Positions 1 through 12,330 of a DNA stretch of 64,000 bases are shown one piece after another (position 1 is the first letter of the stretch; the number at the start of each line of letters is the position of its first letter). This DNA is from Membranipora membranacea (lineage: Eukaryota > Bryozoa > Gymnolaemata > Cheilostomatida > Membraniporidae). The stretch covers positions 12,337,387 to 12,401,386 of the forward strand of contig OU612069.1 in assembly GCA_914767715.1 (NCBI GenBank), given 5' to 3'. The position numbers and the translations under genes were made by a program. Below the pieces are notes generated by a model. That model was not told where the DNA came from, ran no database searches, and was given only the letters and a program-made list of their open reading frames with translations.

Positions 1-1514
1 ATTTACAGCAGCAAACAGGATAATTTCTATATCAACATCAGACGCAATAAGAACATCAAATATTATAGCTAGCATCATCATCAGTACACTCAACCTCGAC
101 TCGAGGACACGCAGTTACCAGCTAGTGCATATCACCTCGAAACAGGGACAGGCAAATATATGCAAATCTGAATTCTATTCTTAATACCGGTGCCACCCTA
201 ACGCCAGAACCGTGACAACCATGACAATGCAGTAAAGGTGGCACCAACAGAGACAATTCAGAATTAGCATAATGCCTGACTTACACCAACCAACACTTGC
301 GGCCGATCAACCCTGGATCAACCCACTCTTGCGGCCGATCAACCCTCTTTTTGTGGTAATTGAAAATTGTGTTTAAATCTTGTTTTTTTGCTTATTGACG
401 TCAGCAGTTTTTTAATGTGTCTGGAACCATGCTATATAAGAGCATGGTTCACCAATGGAAAGCATGATTTGATTTGATATGATTTGAATGAATTGATATG
501 ATTTGATTTGTTTGGTGACCCTCTGGTCGTCAAGCAGCGCTCTTTGTTTTGCAACTTCATTCTGGAGACAGGTCAGTTTTTAAACATGAAAGTTTTACAG
601 TTTTTATTATAATATTTTCATTTATTGTACAGTAGTGATATTTATAGGGAAATAGAACTCGCCTTATTATTTAATAATGGCACAGTATAACATTTGGTTG
701 GATCTCTTTACCATCACCTAATTGAGTTAAATGAATTAAATCCAGCATGCATGGCATCATTGACTAGAAAATATGACTTGTAGAAATAATACATGCATTG
801 TTAAGTTGAATTGCGTTTAATGTTAAACTTGATAAGAATTAAAAGGCATGCTCTTGAGAGATCGCATGTAAATAAGTCAGTGTCACAGAGTGAGAATCAT
901 CATACCGAGCTCGTGAGCACAGATCTCAGTAGCGGAGAGTTAATGTGGTGACTCCATAACCCGGAATCCCACAATGCTAATTGAAATATTCCCTGGTCTA
1001 TAATGTAATAAAGAATATACCAACCCCGATCACCAGAGGAAGGAAACCAGTGCAGACCTTGCCTTTTGCCAATGGTATTGAATTCAAATGATTTGTTGGC
1101 TGTACAGAGTCTCAACTGCATCACAGTGGTCATTTCATTATAATAAGCAGTGATCGGGGAGGGGGGCGGATTGCATATAATATTACATGTGTGGGCTCTT
1201 TGAGTTGCAAGCATGTACTTCGCCTTAATTCAAGGTCAACCACTGACAACCATTGGTTCTAGTGGTCTGTAGTTGGAGAGTAGAGAAATTGGTTACTGAG
1301 AGAAACTAGACCATTGCCAGCTTGCACACAATTGCAAAAGTTTCCCAAATGTAAATCTTCATCAATAGAATTGTGTATTCAAGTGTTGTAGCGGTACTAG
1401 CTCGCTAGAGTATAACGCTGGTTTAATTATTCGTCTTGTTAATTTGGGAAAAAAGTAGATAGGCCTAGATACAAGAAATGACTCCTTTTGATTGCAGATT
1501 TTTTTGTATTTTAG
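1..1514. other. Non-coding stretch upstream of GPCR-like exons
   Basis: No coding exon could be supported here. A 19-bp motif beginning CTTGCGGCC is repeated directly at 296-314 and 328-346. A TATA-like TATATAAG at 433-440 is flanked by a 9-bp inverted repeat (425-433 and 441-449), followed by AT-rich GATTTGAT repeats at about 468-510. This could be a retroelement LTR or a promoter, but I see no matching second LTR. The 5' exons of the next gene may lie here or outside the window. Confidence 0.3.
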
Positions 1515-1867
1515 TCTACATTGTAAAGCAACACAGACCGCAGAATAGTACTGAGAACAGTACAATGAAGAAGAGAGTGTTTGGGTGGTTTATAGCAGAT
1601 GTGATACAACTCGTAGTATCAATAGTCGTTCAGCTTACTCAATTCAAACAGGTAAGCAGACAATCAAATTTTCAATTTCGGTTGTAAAATTTGATTAAGT
1701 TGCAGCAGGGAACTGACCCAGAAAGGCTTGAGATGGCTGGGGTTATAAGCATCGATATCTCCACTGTTACACTTGCATCGAGCATCGTTAGTAATATAAT
1801 GATATACTGCTTGAACACTGGCAGGCCTCAGCAAGAATTTTTCATTGAAGCCGGCCAGTTAGTGTAA
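1515..1867 (+). CDS. C-terminal two exons of a GPCR-like 7TM protein (partial)
   Basis: Two exons read through in one frame: 1515-1651 (acceptor TTTTAG, donor CAG|GTAAGC) and 1709-1867, ending in TAA. The acceptor of the second exon is a CAGCAG (NAGNAG) site, so it may start 3 nt earlier, at 1706. The visible protein has a polar loop with two N-S-T motifs, a basic MKKR, and a hydrophobic segment from VFGWFIADVIQLVV that would be TM6. A short charged loop follows, then a second hydrophobic segment with SSIVSNIMIYCLNTGRPQQEFF-type spacing. That order (loop, TM6, loop, TM7, then a YC-x-basic-QEFF start of helix 8) is the layout of rhodopsin-class receptors, with the usual NPxxY replaced by SNIMIY. 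The class is inferred from pattern only. TM1-5 were not found upstream, so the rest lies in earlier exons or outside the window. Confidence 0.5.
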
Positions 1868-2339
1868 TTAGGAGTTCGGTGACTATCAGAGTTGTGCTCT
1901 TTTTTTCATGGAGGGAACAACTCATTCCATCTCGCAACATCAAGTCGCCTCTTCCCTATATTCCACCCTCCTTGCCACAGCTCATTATCTTGAATGATCA
2001 TTTTAGTTACAGATTTGCTGGCGTTATGTGCTGATCAAACCTATAGATCGAGTGTTTCCATTCCAAGACACCAGATATAAAATTTCACAAACTTCTTCAC
2101 CAACGGCTGGCAAATCTGTTTCCATCATAGGTCTTTAAGTGTTGTGTTATTTGTAATTTGGCAACATGCTAGAATCAGGCTCTCAATGCAGAGAAAATTG
2201 AAGGGTCCAGGGATGAACCTTGTAGCAGCAAAGCCATGTTATAAGACTGCAAATAATTTGAATGCAAATAATGTACTTAGGACATTGGAATGTATTATAT
2301 TCATACTTTATCACATCATCAACTAAATATTTGTTGCAG
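1868..2339. other. Non-coding interval with an interspersed repeat
   Basis: No gene is seen. Bases about 2131-2190 (TTTAAGTGTTGTGTTATTTG onward) recur in diverged form at about 3450-3510, so this is part of a dispersed repeat of unknown class. Confidence 0.35.
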
Positions 2340-2444
2340 AGAATACAGGAGAAAGACTGATTCAGTATGGCATGATAATGGCAGAGTTACGCATCAGAAC
2401 CTTTGGTGGTTTGAATTCTGTCCTGAGAAATCTTGATGTACCGA
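2340..2444 (+). other. Possible isolated exon
   Basis: An open segment sits between a good acceptor (TTTGTTGCAG) and a strong donor (CCGA|GTGAGT). One frame reads ...NTGERLIQYGMIMAELRIR... and ends in a split codon. I do not recognise the product and found no partner exon in phase, so this may be chance or part of an unresolved gene. Confidence 0.25.
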
Positions 2445-2603
2445 GTGAGTGTCTGAGTGTCAAATAGTTACATTATTATGATTCATGATGGGTCATGATA
2501 TACTCTTCGCTACCCTGACGCAGTGATCATTTGTATTTGATTGTCCAAATCAAGGATACCATCGGTAGCCTAATTGGTAACCATATCTCATACTCATTGA
2601 AAG

Positions 2604-2706
2604 ACCCCCCTTCCTCCCTCCCTTCACCTGCTATCTACCTTATCAACCTAATTAGTGAACTAATTAGTTTGATAAGGTAGATTGCAGGTGAAGGAAGGGG
2701 GGGGAT
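2604..2706. repeat. Imperfect inverted repeat (hairpin)
   Basis: The left arm carries CTTCACCTGCTATCTACC and runs to TTATCAA. The right arm carries TTGATAAGGTAGATTGCAGG and ends in AGGAAGGGGG. The arms flank a short AT-rich centre (CTAATTAGTGAACTAATTAG). It is MITE-like in form, but no target duplication was identified. Confidence 0.6.
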
Positions 2707-3290
2707 GAATGAAATGATAATGAAATCTGTCTCTTAAAGTATTGTCAATTGTTCGAATGTGGTTATCATGGGGCATTTAACTTCCCAACATATGTTGGTG
2801 TGTGGGTAATTCTAGGTCACAGGCCCTAAATAAAATTAAACAGCATAAAACTTGTTTCTAATTTATAGTCAACTAAACGTATAGCCTTGGGAGTAAGTAT
2901 TAGCTAAAGTTTAGTTTAGCTAGTCTTGAGATGACTTAATGTAAGCTAGCATTAAATTTTGGCTAGTGAAGGTTGAAGTCTATAAAAAGAAAAAAAGGGT
3001 GGGCGTATGTTTGCTACTCTTGAAGTTAGCTTTTTCAAGCCTGCGCAAAATGAAGAAAATTTCCTCCTATGAATACTTTACTCCTCTATGGAACTTTTTA
3101 TGAACATTATATCTGCTTGATTTTGATTACTGTACCTTACATTTTAGAACGTACCTGAGGCATTGGATTAGCAGGATGTTGGCACCTATTGACATTTGAC
3201 TACCGCGTCAAACAACTTGAAGGCAGTTAGTGTAGGAAGAACAAGTATTCATCAGATAAAGTGGTAAGCTACTCTCACACTACTCTGTAA

Positions 3291-3359
3291 GTCTACTCAT
3301 TCTTCACGACTGAGTAGTAGAGTAGTACTCTACTACTCAGTCGTGAAGAATGAGTAGAC
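3291..3359. repeat. Perfect 33-bp-arm palindrome
   Basis: Arms 3291-3323 and 3327-3359 are exact reverse complements separated by only AGT. It could extrude as a cruciform. No gene is adjacent. Confidence 0.9.
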
Positions 3360-6300
3360 TAACTAAGAAGTCTAGCTAGTAACTGTTAGTTATTATCCCC
3401 TAGCAGGTATTGCTCACTCACCTGGTGAGCGATCAGATTGTGATTTTGGTTTTTAAGTGTTGTGTTATTTGTAATTTGTTAAAATGTTAGAATCCGGCTC
3501 CAAATGCAATGATCTCAGTGCCCTAACTTCATATCTAGATAGGGTGAAAGAAAGAGGGCTTACATGGTTTCCATCAGTAATAATACATCTGGTAAAAAAA
3601 TCCAAAACTAAGAATTGCGAAAAAAATTCATCCTCAGCCATTCATATTTGTTGAGCCGACCTCAGCTGTTTCAGGGGAAACAATTGGTCCATAGTCAATA
3701 TGTTATATAATATGTGCCGAAATGTGAGTTGCTGGCAGTCAATGTAACATTGTATATACCCTAAGAGAGTTAAGTATTTGCAGCAGGGAAAATTCACAAA
3801 TAGCTACATTTAAAGCAAGCTAACATTTGCTCTCATTTCTTCATATAGACTCCCTACTCCGCTAGAAGAGTAATTTACTGCAAATCATCTTTAGACAACT
3901 ATCCTGAATATTATATAAGATCAAGTTTATTGTCCTATTGTATTTAGAGTGATATATGAATATCTCAAAAAACTCAATATTCACACCCGTACATATATAT
4001 AATATGTGGTTTTAGATCAGAAGATGATTTGATGGTATTCAGTAGCTAATAAACCATGGCTTCCCGCCAGAAATTGCCAGAAGATTAAACCGTGAGTTAC
4101 TTCAATACCATTGGACCCCACTTTCAATGATGGGATTACTCTAGTGGAGTAATGTTAGTTCAATAGGAAAAGTTTGCATTTCGAGAAAATGGCCTGAAGT
4201 AATAAAATTATGGCTAGCCAACATTTTCTCAACTCCGTCACTTGACATTAACTTCCAGTGGGTGACCTCACGTTCAAAGTTTTAAGATACTTGGGTTTTA
4301 ATGAGCTGATTGGATGGTTGTGACAGGGTTGTCACATCCAATTCTTGAGAAAGGCACCCAAGTGCCTTCGGAGTTCACCTCTATTACAAAAACTAAGTGC
4401 AGACAACCATTGCAGTACTAACAGTCTGCTGAATAACAATAAAAAAAGCATGGCTGTAAATGCTGTTGGCAAATTCCCACATGATTATAATATAAGTTGT
4501 ATGTCAATTAAAATATTTTCACCCCTGCATTTCCGGTTGCTCCAATCCTAGTAAAATCCAAGTAAAACGATGTTGTCTTGTGTTGATGGCTGGAGGGGGA
4601 GCAGCTCCAAATATATGCAAATTAGATTAAAATTTTTCTTGAGGTAGAGAATGTTTTACTTTTTGTCACCGTGCTCAGTAAATAACCTAACAAAGAGTCA
4701 AGTAGATGTCGAGCACATAGTGCTTGCTTTCCAATCTAGTCAATGCAATGTCACAGTGTATGTTATGTCATTATCCCTATCGTTTTATCCAATTTTTCTG
4801 CATTTGGATTCGCTTCTGGTGTCACCAGTAAAATGGGAGGAACTTGAAATGTAGGCATTTATCACAGAACTTGTAATGGTTCTGGATCAAAGAAAGAAGA
4901 AATATGTCTTCATCCAACCAACTTAACATTATTGATCGCCAACCACCCAACCAACGCTACTCCATATTGAAAAGTTTCCCCACTCCTGATTGCTAAAATG
5001 AATTATTCTGAGCCATGATTTTTGCGTCATATTGTGTACTCTGATCTAAACTTCAACAGTGCCTCTGTTAGAAGGGAATTAGGGGGGGGGGGGGTTATTG
5101 TATGACACCTGAAGCTTTTGAACAAACCATCGGAGTGAGCATTTGCTAATGTTGTTTCACCTTGGGCCTGACACTGAGCTTATATATATTATATCTGCTT
5201 TCGCTTTGCATACTTTTGTCTTTTGTGATAGTATGGTACTTCAAAAAGTGCTGTTTTGATGTGGCCGCGTGGGCCTACATACATCTCAATTCGGAGTTTA
5301 GTGGACAGTCATAGCTTCATCATATTCTATAGACGGCATACAATAGATAGCTGTCAGGAGGTCATTTCTCACAGATATACTCATATATGGTGTCCCAAAC
5401 TCTGCACATAATTTTTTTCTACAACAATCTTACCGTTTTTTTTACTTCACATCATGAAATTTCTACATACAAGATTATTTTTTACAGTTTTACTATTTGG
5501 AGGAGTGAACATAGAATGGGGACAGTGACTCAGAAGATATACGACAGAGTATCATACTCAGCAGTTTTCTCACACCTTGTCACCCACCACCAATAACTCC
5601 AGCTTCAAAGAAGCACACTCTGCTGATGCTCTCTTTGTTACACTTGGAACTGAAGTTGTGAAGACACCAGGGACAAATACCCCCCCCCCCCCCCACCCAA
5701 GGTATGTATGGGCTTGAATGATCACCAATGCTTATCTATCAATATTTTGGGAGTCACCAGCAAAATTATTATGTCAAACAATGTTATCCTCTGATTCATG
5801 ATTGTTGCTACATCACTTAGACGCGTATTATATATAGTTTTTTTTGGTGATGGGTTGCGGTAAATATCGAATATATCAAATTGAGGATACTTTAGCCAGC
5901 GACACGTTGACACCCTCCCCCTAATTTAGCCACAATCGCTCTGAAAGTATGACACGGTGATTGATATACATTTTTCTTCTTTTCAGACTATAATTGAGAC
6001 TCATGGTGGTATAGAGCGGACACCAGTCATGACACATCAAATATGCACCATAAGCACCTCCTCCGATAGTGAACTGTCACAAAAGTCACACTCTTATATC
6101 TGCGCAGCACTATGTTGTCACTGCACACTGTTGAATCGATAGATCAAAAAGTAGTGCCACATAAACTTTCCCCATATGATAATTGATAGGGATGGGCACA
6201 TGCTCTCATTCTATCAAAGTTTCAAGCTGTTCAGTGTTCACATTTGTATTGATATATCATTTGACTTTAGGGCATTTCTTGCGCCTAATGGTATTTTATA

Positions 6301-8693
6301 ATCCTGTTGACAATCACAGGAGGCCTTCTAGGGTTGTTGATTGTGAATGCCAATGTTTTGTGGGTTAACATATTATGCAAGAATAACATCTAAACTTTTT
6401 AGTATTTTCTACTGATTCAATTTTTTTTCTTGGACAGTTTATTGTTCTCACCTCGTCGATTATTCATAATTTTTCATTCCAATGCTTTGCATCCTATTCA
6501 GGTATCAGTGAACTTTAGTTCAATGCAGGTATTCCTACTGTGGATTAACATGTATATCAGTTATATTTAAGAGTACAATGAGTACGACTTGTTTTTTAAA
6601 ATAAACAGCTTTCAATTCATTTCCAAAACATGATCAAAAGGTTCATCACTCGACAAATAGGCTGAGCACTAGGTTCATGTTGATGCACTGATCTTACATC
6701 TTGTCATATATCATTACATGATACATTTGGTTGTCGGTTGTCACTGAACTGTGTGGGTGAGTCCGGTTGAGGTTGGTGAGAGGGTCGGTCTACCTCTGTA
6801 TGTCCGAAACAAGAAGTGTCATTTGTATAGCGCACACATACATATTGGGGTTTGATCACAGCAATGAACTGCCTCTTCATTGATCACAGAATGGTTTCTC
6901 AGGCATTGTGTTTAGCAATGGCAGGCAAATTTACAAGTCGGTTTATCCCTGTGTTAAGCTTCTTATGGCTCATAGAGGGTTGCAGTTAGGTGGGAATCGG
7001 TGCTGCTAGTACACATTTTTTGGTTAGTGAGGTCCAAGACTACTATCCTGGTTAGTAGTTAGTACAAGGCAGTTTAATAATTTTTAGAAATTAGTACAAA
7101 GCAGCTTACCAATTGATAGAGGATTATAGTACGATGGCACTGCTTGCATAAACTTTGCTAATATTGAACCCTCCTTGCTATAATCATCACCATGGTAGTA
7201 TCATTGCTCGTAAAGAGTTAGTTATTTTTTTATTCCTCATCTAAACAAAATTCCCTGTCCAGTGGTACAAATTATGATTCTGTAAGACCGGTGTGAGTGT
7301 ATTTGTGTTCAGATATATACGAAATAAGTCTAGTTGTACACTTTTTTGTGTGTTTCAACACCTCATCAATCATTTCAGTTATTGCTGGGTGGTTAAAAGT
7401 TATATAGATAGATCAGGAATCTTGTTTAGAAGAAGTTTGTTTAAACTTTCCTTCTACACCCTCTAGATTTCAAGATATATCAATTTTTACAACCCCTTAT
7501 CATTTTTAGGAATTTCAACAAGAATAGCTAACCAGAGGGATTATATAGATGACACACTAAGGGTTAATCTACGCTCCTTGGGATTTTTTAGCGTGGATGG
7601 CTTTCGTTAGCTGTTTGTTGGATGAAGATGTTCTGGGCATGGAGCGCAAGCTCTGAATTTTATGGAATGTGGGTAGAGAGAAGCAAGGGTAAATCAAACC
7701 AAGGAGTAACAGCTTCCCCTGTTACTTCTTGATCAAACAGACCTATAGTTCAATGACACAATAGAACTCGTTTGTACGGAATGTCTGATGGTCACTGTAA
7801 ATTCTAAATATATGAATGCAGGCGATAATATTAAGCTGATAGCTTTGAAAGATTATCTGCTACAAGACTGTCCAGGCAATTATTTATCGCTCTAAATCTT
7901 AACTGATGTAATGGCCCTACAAGCCCCTAATCTGGCAACCCAGCCGCCTGTCTAAGCTACCGGTCTCATATATAACAGAATAAATATCAGTGTGGGTATT
8001 CCTTTGGCAGGATTTTGTTGAAATGATTGGAACAAGGAGTTAAAGTACTCCTTGATTGGAACTCCAGACTATAGCTGCATTGTGGAAATCCTGTCGTAAT
8101 GGTCGAAACTTCTAGGAAATGTATTTGGTAGACCACATGGAACTGATGCATCGATGTTGTTTTGCGCGATACTAGCAATATCACTCAATTACATGCAATT
8201 GATTTGAAATTAAATGCTAAAAAAATTAAACCTTTTTAGTTGAAAATTGTATTAATCTGGAGTAGGTTGGTGAAATCAGTCTTGATATTCATTGATAAAC
8301 CTTTAGGTTGAAAGAACTTTCAACATACCAAACTTTTCAATGCATGCATTCAATGGCTACAATGTACAGTTCAATCTGCCTGATCACTTTCAATGGGATT
8401 AGCTTATTGAATTGAACAAGATTCTCAGTGTCTATTTGCCAATTGTTTACCTTTTACTTGACATCAACATCTTAGCCAAGCAGCTGAGTTCAAGCATAAT
8501 TGGATGTATTGTTGTTATCCAAGTTGTTTAACCATGAAGTCATAATCAAGATAAGCCAGTCAGAATGTTAATTTTGTTGACATTGGCATTCATAGGCAAC
8601 CTGCACAGAACTTAAAAGGTACCAGTAGATTTAAAAATGGTTAACCCTTTGGGTAAACACACAGATTATCGTAATGAGCTAGCAGCAGATTAT
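3360..8693. other. Long interval without recognised genes
   Basis: Short open frames are scattered on both strands, but none has a recognisable domain or a convincing exon set. A dispersed repeat copy lies at about 3450-3510, a poly-G run at about 5082-5093, and a poly-C run at about 5680-5693. The rest is AT-rich sequence in which I see nothing further. Confidence 0.4.
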
Positions 8694-8745
8694 CAAGAGC
8701 TGAGCCAGATACAACCACTGTATGTTGTATCGGGCTCAGCTCTTG
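8694..8745. repeat. 22-bp-arm hairpin
   Basis: CAAGAGCTGAGCC... (8694-8715) is the reverse complement of 8724-8745 with a single mismatch, around an 8-nt loop. A related short hairpin around CAGTGGTAT/ATACCACTG with GTTGTAT lies near 44180-44215, which suggests a small repeat family. Confidence 0.75.
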
Positions 8746-9963
8746 TAGTTGACCAAGTAGCAGAGGAAAATCAATGAAACACCGGTTAATAAGGGCACAA
8801 GAGATTTTTTTGCAAAGCAATCTCATTTTTGGCATAGTTACTCTGTACTATGATGAGCTTGGAAGCAGAGTTTGGTGAAATAATTTGATGAAAATATACA
8901 AATGGAATTTGGTCAACCATCTAGTATTTTTCATAAAAGGTTAAAACTTCCCGCCCCCTCACTCTTCTGTCAAAGAATGATCATGATTGTACTTTCACCA
9001 AAACAACCATCATTGTAAACATGTACATTCGCAAAATTAAAAACTCACCGCATTCATTATCAGCGGCAAAAGACAGGAAGTTAGGTCAGCTTACGATGAC
9101 ATCCTGTCTCTCTAATTCCACAAGTGTGTCATGATGACTTGTTACAAGTGCAATGGAATGTGTGTGTAGGATTAACTACCAGCGACAATTAATTCGATAA
9201 TTAAAAGTTTTGACAAGGAATATTGAGGTAATTAAGTCATTATGCCTGTTAAAGGCTAACCTCCCTGCTTGTGGCACACAAGCTGACAGCTTAAAATGTA
9301 TTACTGTAAACGTTGTTGTCTTGTCACTAGCCTAACATTTAAATACTATCTGTACTAGTGCCAACACCTGCTAGGGAACTACCATCCAAGAGTGAGAGAG
9401 AAAAATGCCACAATTGCTTCCTGTACACCATATAACTGAGATGGCTGGGAATGATCAAGTTTAACATCAAGAGCTCCTTTGTAGACAGGTAATGAATGTA
9501 TACCAGGTTTACAATAGATTTACCTTTGCCTCATTTTACCCACATACCATAGCATTCAGAGCTAAATCCTTGCTCAGAGCCATTCAATCTCAAAAATCCC
9601 AAGGAGCGTAGATTAAGACTATGCCAATAAGCAGTATTAATACTGCATGCTTTGACACCAAGTATGTTTTCTAGCCAGGGGCGTATATTCTAAAAGATTT
9701 CACTCACCGACTTTTTAGGGATGAGCATAATGATCGGGCACAGCCCGATCCACACGCCGTAGGCGTGGCGGGATGGGTGTGGGAGGGGCGCTTAAGCGCC
9801 ATCCGTCCACGGAAATTTTTGCATATCGGTAGCAAAATAGTGCAAGCAGAGAGGTATTTCAATAGCTCACTGAGCTGTTGGGTACTTTCAGAAAACAACT
9901 CAATATCAGTAGAAGATTACGGTAAAAATGCTCCAGTTATAAAGCACCCATTTGAAAAAAAAC
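8746..9963. other. No gene seen
   Basis: AT-rich non-coding sequence. A GC-rich island at about 9735-9800 contains a short inverted repeat (CACACGCC/GGCGTG) and a CGCTTAAGCG palindrome. No coding signal is supported. Confidence 0.35.
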
Positions 9964-10046
9964 TGACCCCGAAGGGATTCGAACCCACAACAATCTTATT
10001 AACAGTGATTATTAGGCAGACGCTCTACACACTGAGCTAATATGAG
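9964..10046 (-). tRNA. tRNA-like sequence, probably a tRNA pseudogene or SINE head
   Basis: Read on the minus strand, an A-box-like TTAGCTCAGTGTGTAGAGC is followed about 40 nt later by a perfect B box, GGGTTCGAATCCC, and then a T8 run typical of a Pol III terminator. The acceptor ends (CTCATAT... and ...GGGGTCAG) do not pair, and the T-stem is incomplete. A functional tRNA is therefore unlikely; a tRNA-derived repeat or pseudogene fits better. No isotype is assigned. Confidence 0.45.
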
Positions 10047-10657
10047 TGCTAATATACACCACTGTTTCTAGCATCAGTCAGCATATTTTCGGTAGTTCTG
10101 TGGAGAATATGGCCTCATTCGCATATCACTTTTCTCCACTTAGGCATGTAGGGCGATTAATACAAAGTAGATCCTCGCTCAACTGGTGAGCGATGCTGTA
10201 CTTTTTTATTAGTAGCAAAGTTTTGTGATCATTCTGCTAGCATAATTTAGCTGATGTATTCTATTTATGCAGTTGCTGCCTACATTCTCAGATTGCACAA
10301 GATATAGCTTAGGGTAGGCCTACAGTACAACACAGAAGAGTTGAACATAGGTATTTTGTGGGCTCATCATACTCAATACTAAGAGTTGTGCTTACAAATA
10401 TTGTGAGGAGGACAATTCGAATGGGATGCTTTCATTGTAGCAGCTAACTTCCCTGGTCATCTAAATACAACCTCATTGAATACAATGTCAATCCAATTAT
10501 ATAATATTGACTAGAACTGGGCTAGAACTGTAAAGGATTATACTATATAACAATACAATAGCAATAATGAATGTAGTTTATTTGGCAGGCAGGGTTAATT
10601 ATACAATAATGTTGCTGGTTGGATAATGATATATGGGGCATGAAACTCAGTGTATGT

Positions 10658-12330
10658 CCTGAAAATCTGAGGTCTTTAGCTCAATAATTGCTTATTATGC
10701 CAGCTACAAAAGAAGCTTTCTCTAAAGCATCACAAATCAGTAAAATAATGTGCAGGCACATTTTCTTTTTAGCAGCAGCATGGCTTCGAATGGTCTGACA
10801 CCACAAATTTTTATATCATTGGATTGCTCATCTTCTGAGGAACACAGTGGTTACTTTCTTTAGTAAACAAGGAAAATATCTATTAACATATCGAAAGCTT
10901 TATGGAAAACAGTTAAAAAATGATATAAATTGCTGCCCTGCTGCCGGCTTATGTATGCAATTATTCCGCTTTCATGGGGGCAAAGAAATTCACAGTTTGT
11001 GAGTGTGTCCTGAAAATCTGAGGTCTGTAGCTCAATAATCGCTTATGCCAGCTACAAAAGAAGCTTTCTCTAAAGCATCACAAATCAGTAAAATAATGTG
11101 TAGGCACATTTTCTTTTGAGCAGCAGCATGGCTTCGAATGGTCAGACACCACAAATTTTTATATCATTGGATTGCTCATCTTCTAAGGAACACAGTGGTT
11201 ATTTTCTTTAGTAAACAAGGAAAATATCTACCAACATATCGAAAGCTTTATGGTAAACAGTTAAAAAATTATATTAATTGCTTCCCTGCTGCCGGCTTAT
11301 GTATAAAATTATTCCACTTTCATGGGGGGGAAAGAAATACACAGTTTGTGAATGTGTCCTGAAAATCTGAGGTCTGTAGCTCAATATTTTCTTATGCCAG
11401 CTACAAAAGAAGCTTTTTCTAAAGCATCACAAATCAGTAAAACAATGTGTAGCCAAATTATCTTTTGAGCAGCAGCATAACCTCTAAAGGTCTGACAGCA
11501 CAAATTTTTATATCATTGGATTCCTCATCTCTCGAGGAACATAGTGTTAATTTTTTTAGTAAAAAAGGAAAACATCTTCCAACATTTCGAGAGCTTTAGT
11601 GAAAACAGTTTGAAAATGATAAAATTGCTGCCCTGCTGCCGGCATATGTATGCAACTACTCCATTTTCATGGCGGGCATTTTTTGAGTATGATCTGAAAA
11701 TCTGAGGTCTGTAGCTCGACAACTTATTTTGTTTGCAACAAAAAAGGCTTCCTCTTTACAATCATTATGATTTATAGCCATTTTGAGAGTATAAAAAATT
11801 TGGCACCAATTCCATCCCAGAGCTCTGCGTTGACGAAATAGAGAATTATCCACTGAGCTACACAGACATGTTGTATCAAAATAAGAGTGTCTGCCTTAAA
11901 TTTAGTGGAGCATGAATTCTGTATTACAATAATTACATTACATTACTGATGATGAGTACACACACAATCAGCATATTATTTGTGCACAGCTAAATCATCG
12001 CAAATCAATAAAACAGTGTAGAAGCACATTTTCTTTTGAGCAGCAGCATGGCTTCAAATGGTCTGACACCACAAATTTTTATATCATTGGATTGCTCATC
12101 TTCTGAGGAACATAGTGGTTATTTTCTTTAGTAAACAAGGAAAATATCTACCAACATATCGAAAGCTTTACGGAAAACGGTTAAAAAATGATATAAATTG
12201 CTGCCCTGCTGCCGGCTTATGTATGCAATTATTCTACTTTCATGGGGGGCAAAGAAATACACAGTTTGTGAGTGTGTCCTGAAAATTGGAGGTCTGTAGC
12301 TTGATAACTTTTTATGCCAGCCACAAAAGA
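10658..12330. repeat. Tandem array of a ~350-bp unit (about 4.5 copies)
   Basis: Units begin at CCTGAAAATCTGAGGTC (10658, 11009, 11358, a variant at 11692, and 12278), giving periods of about 351, 349 and 334 bp. Each full unit contains GCAGCAGCATGGCTTCGAA, CACCACAAATTTTTATATC and CTGCCCTGCTGCCGGC. The fourth unit (about 11692-11990) has a replaced interior that includes a tRNA A-box-like stretch. Reading frames in the units are not conserved between copies, so I treat this as a satellite-like repeat, not genes. Confidence 0.85.

Noticed and set aside
1-560. LTR retrotransposon end with a TATA box
   Set aside because: A TATATAAG is present, but there is no second LTR, primer-binding site or gag/pol sequence.
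9964-10046. Functional tRNA gene
   Set aside because: The B box and T-run are good, but the acceptor arms do not pair and the T-stem is incomplete.
10765-11362. Short protein encoded by each 350-bp repeat unit
   Set aside because: Only one unit keeps the frame open; the others are broken at different places.
11825-11870. Second tRNA-like gene on the minus strand (TGTAGCTCAGTGGATAA)
   Set aside because: Only the A box is recognisable; the expected B box is degenerate.
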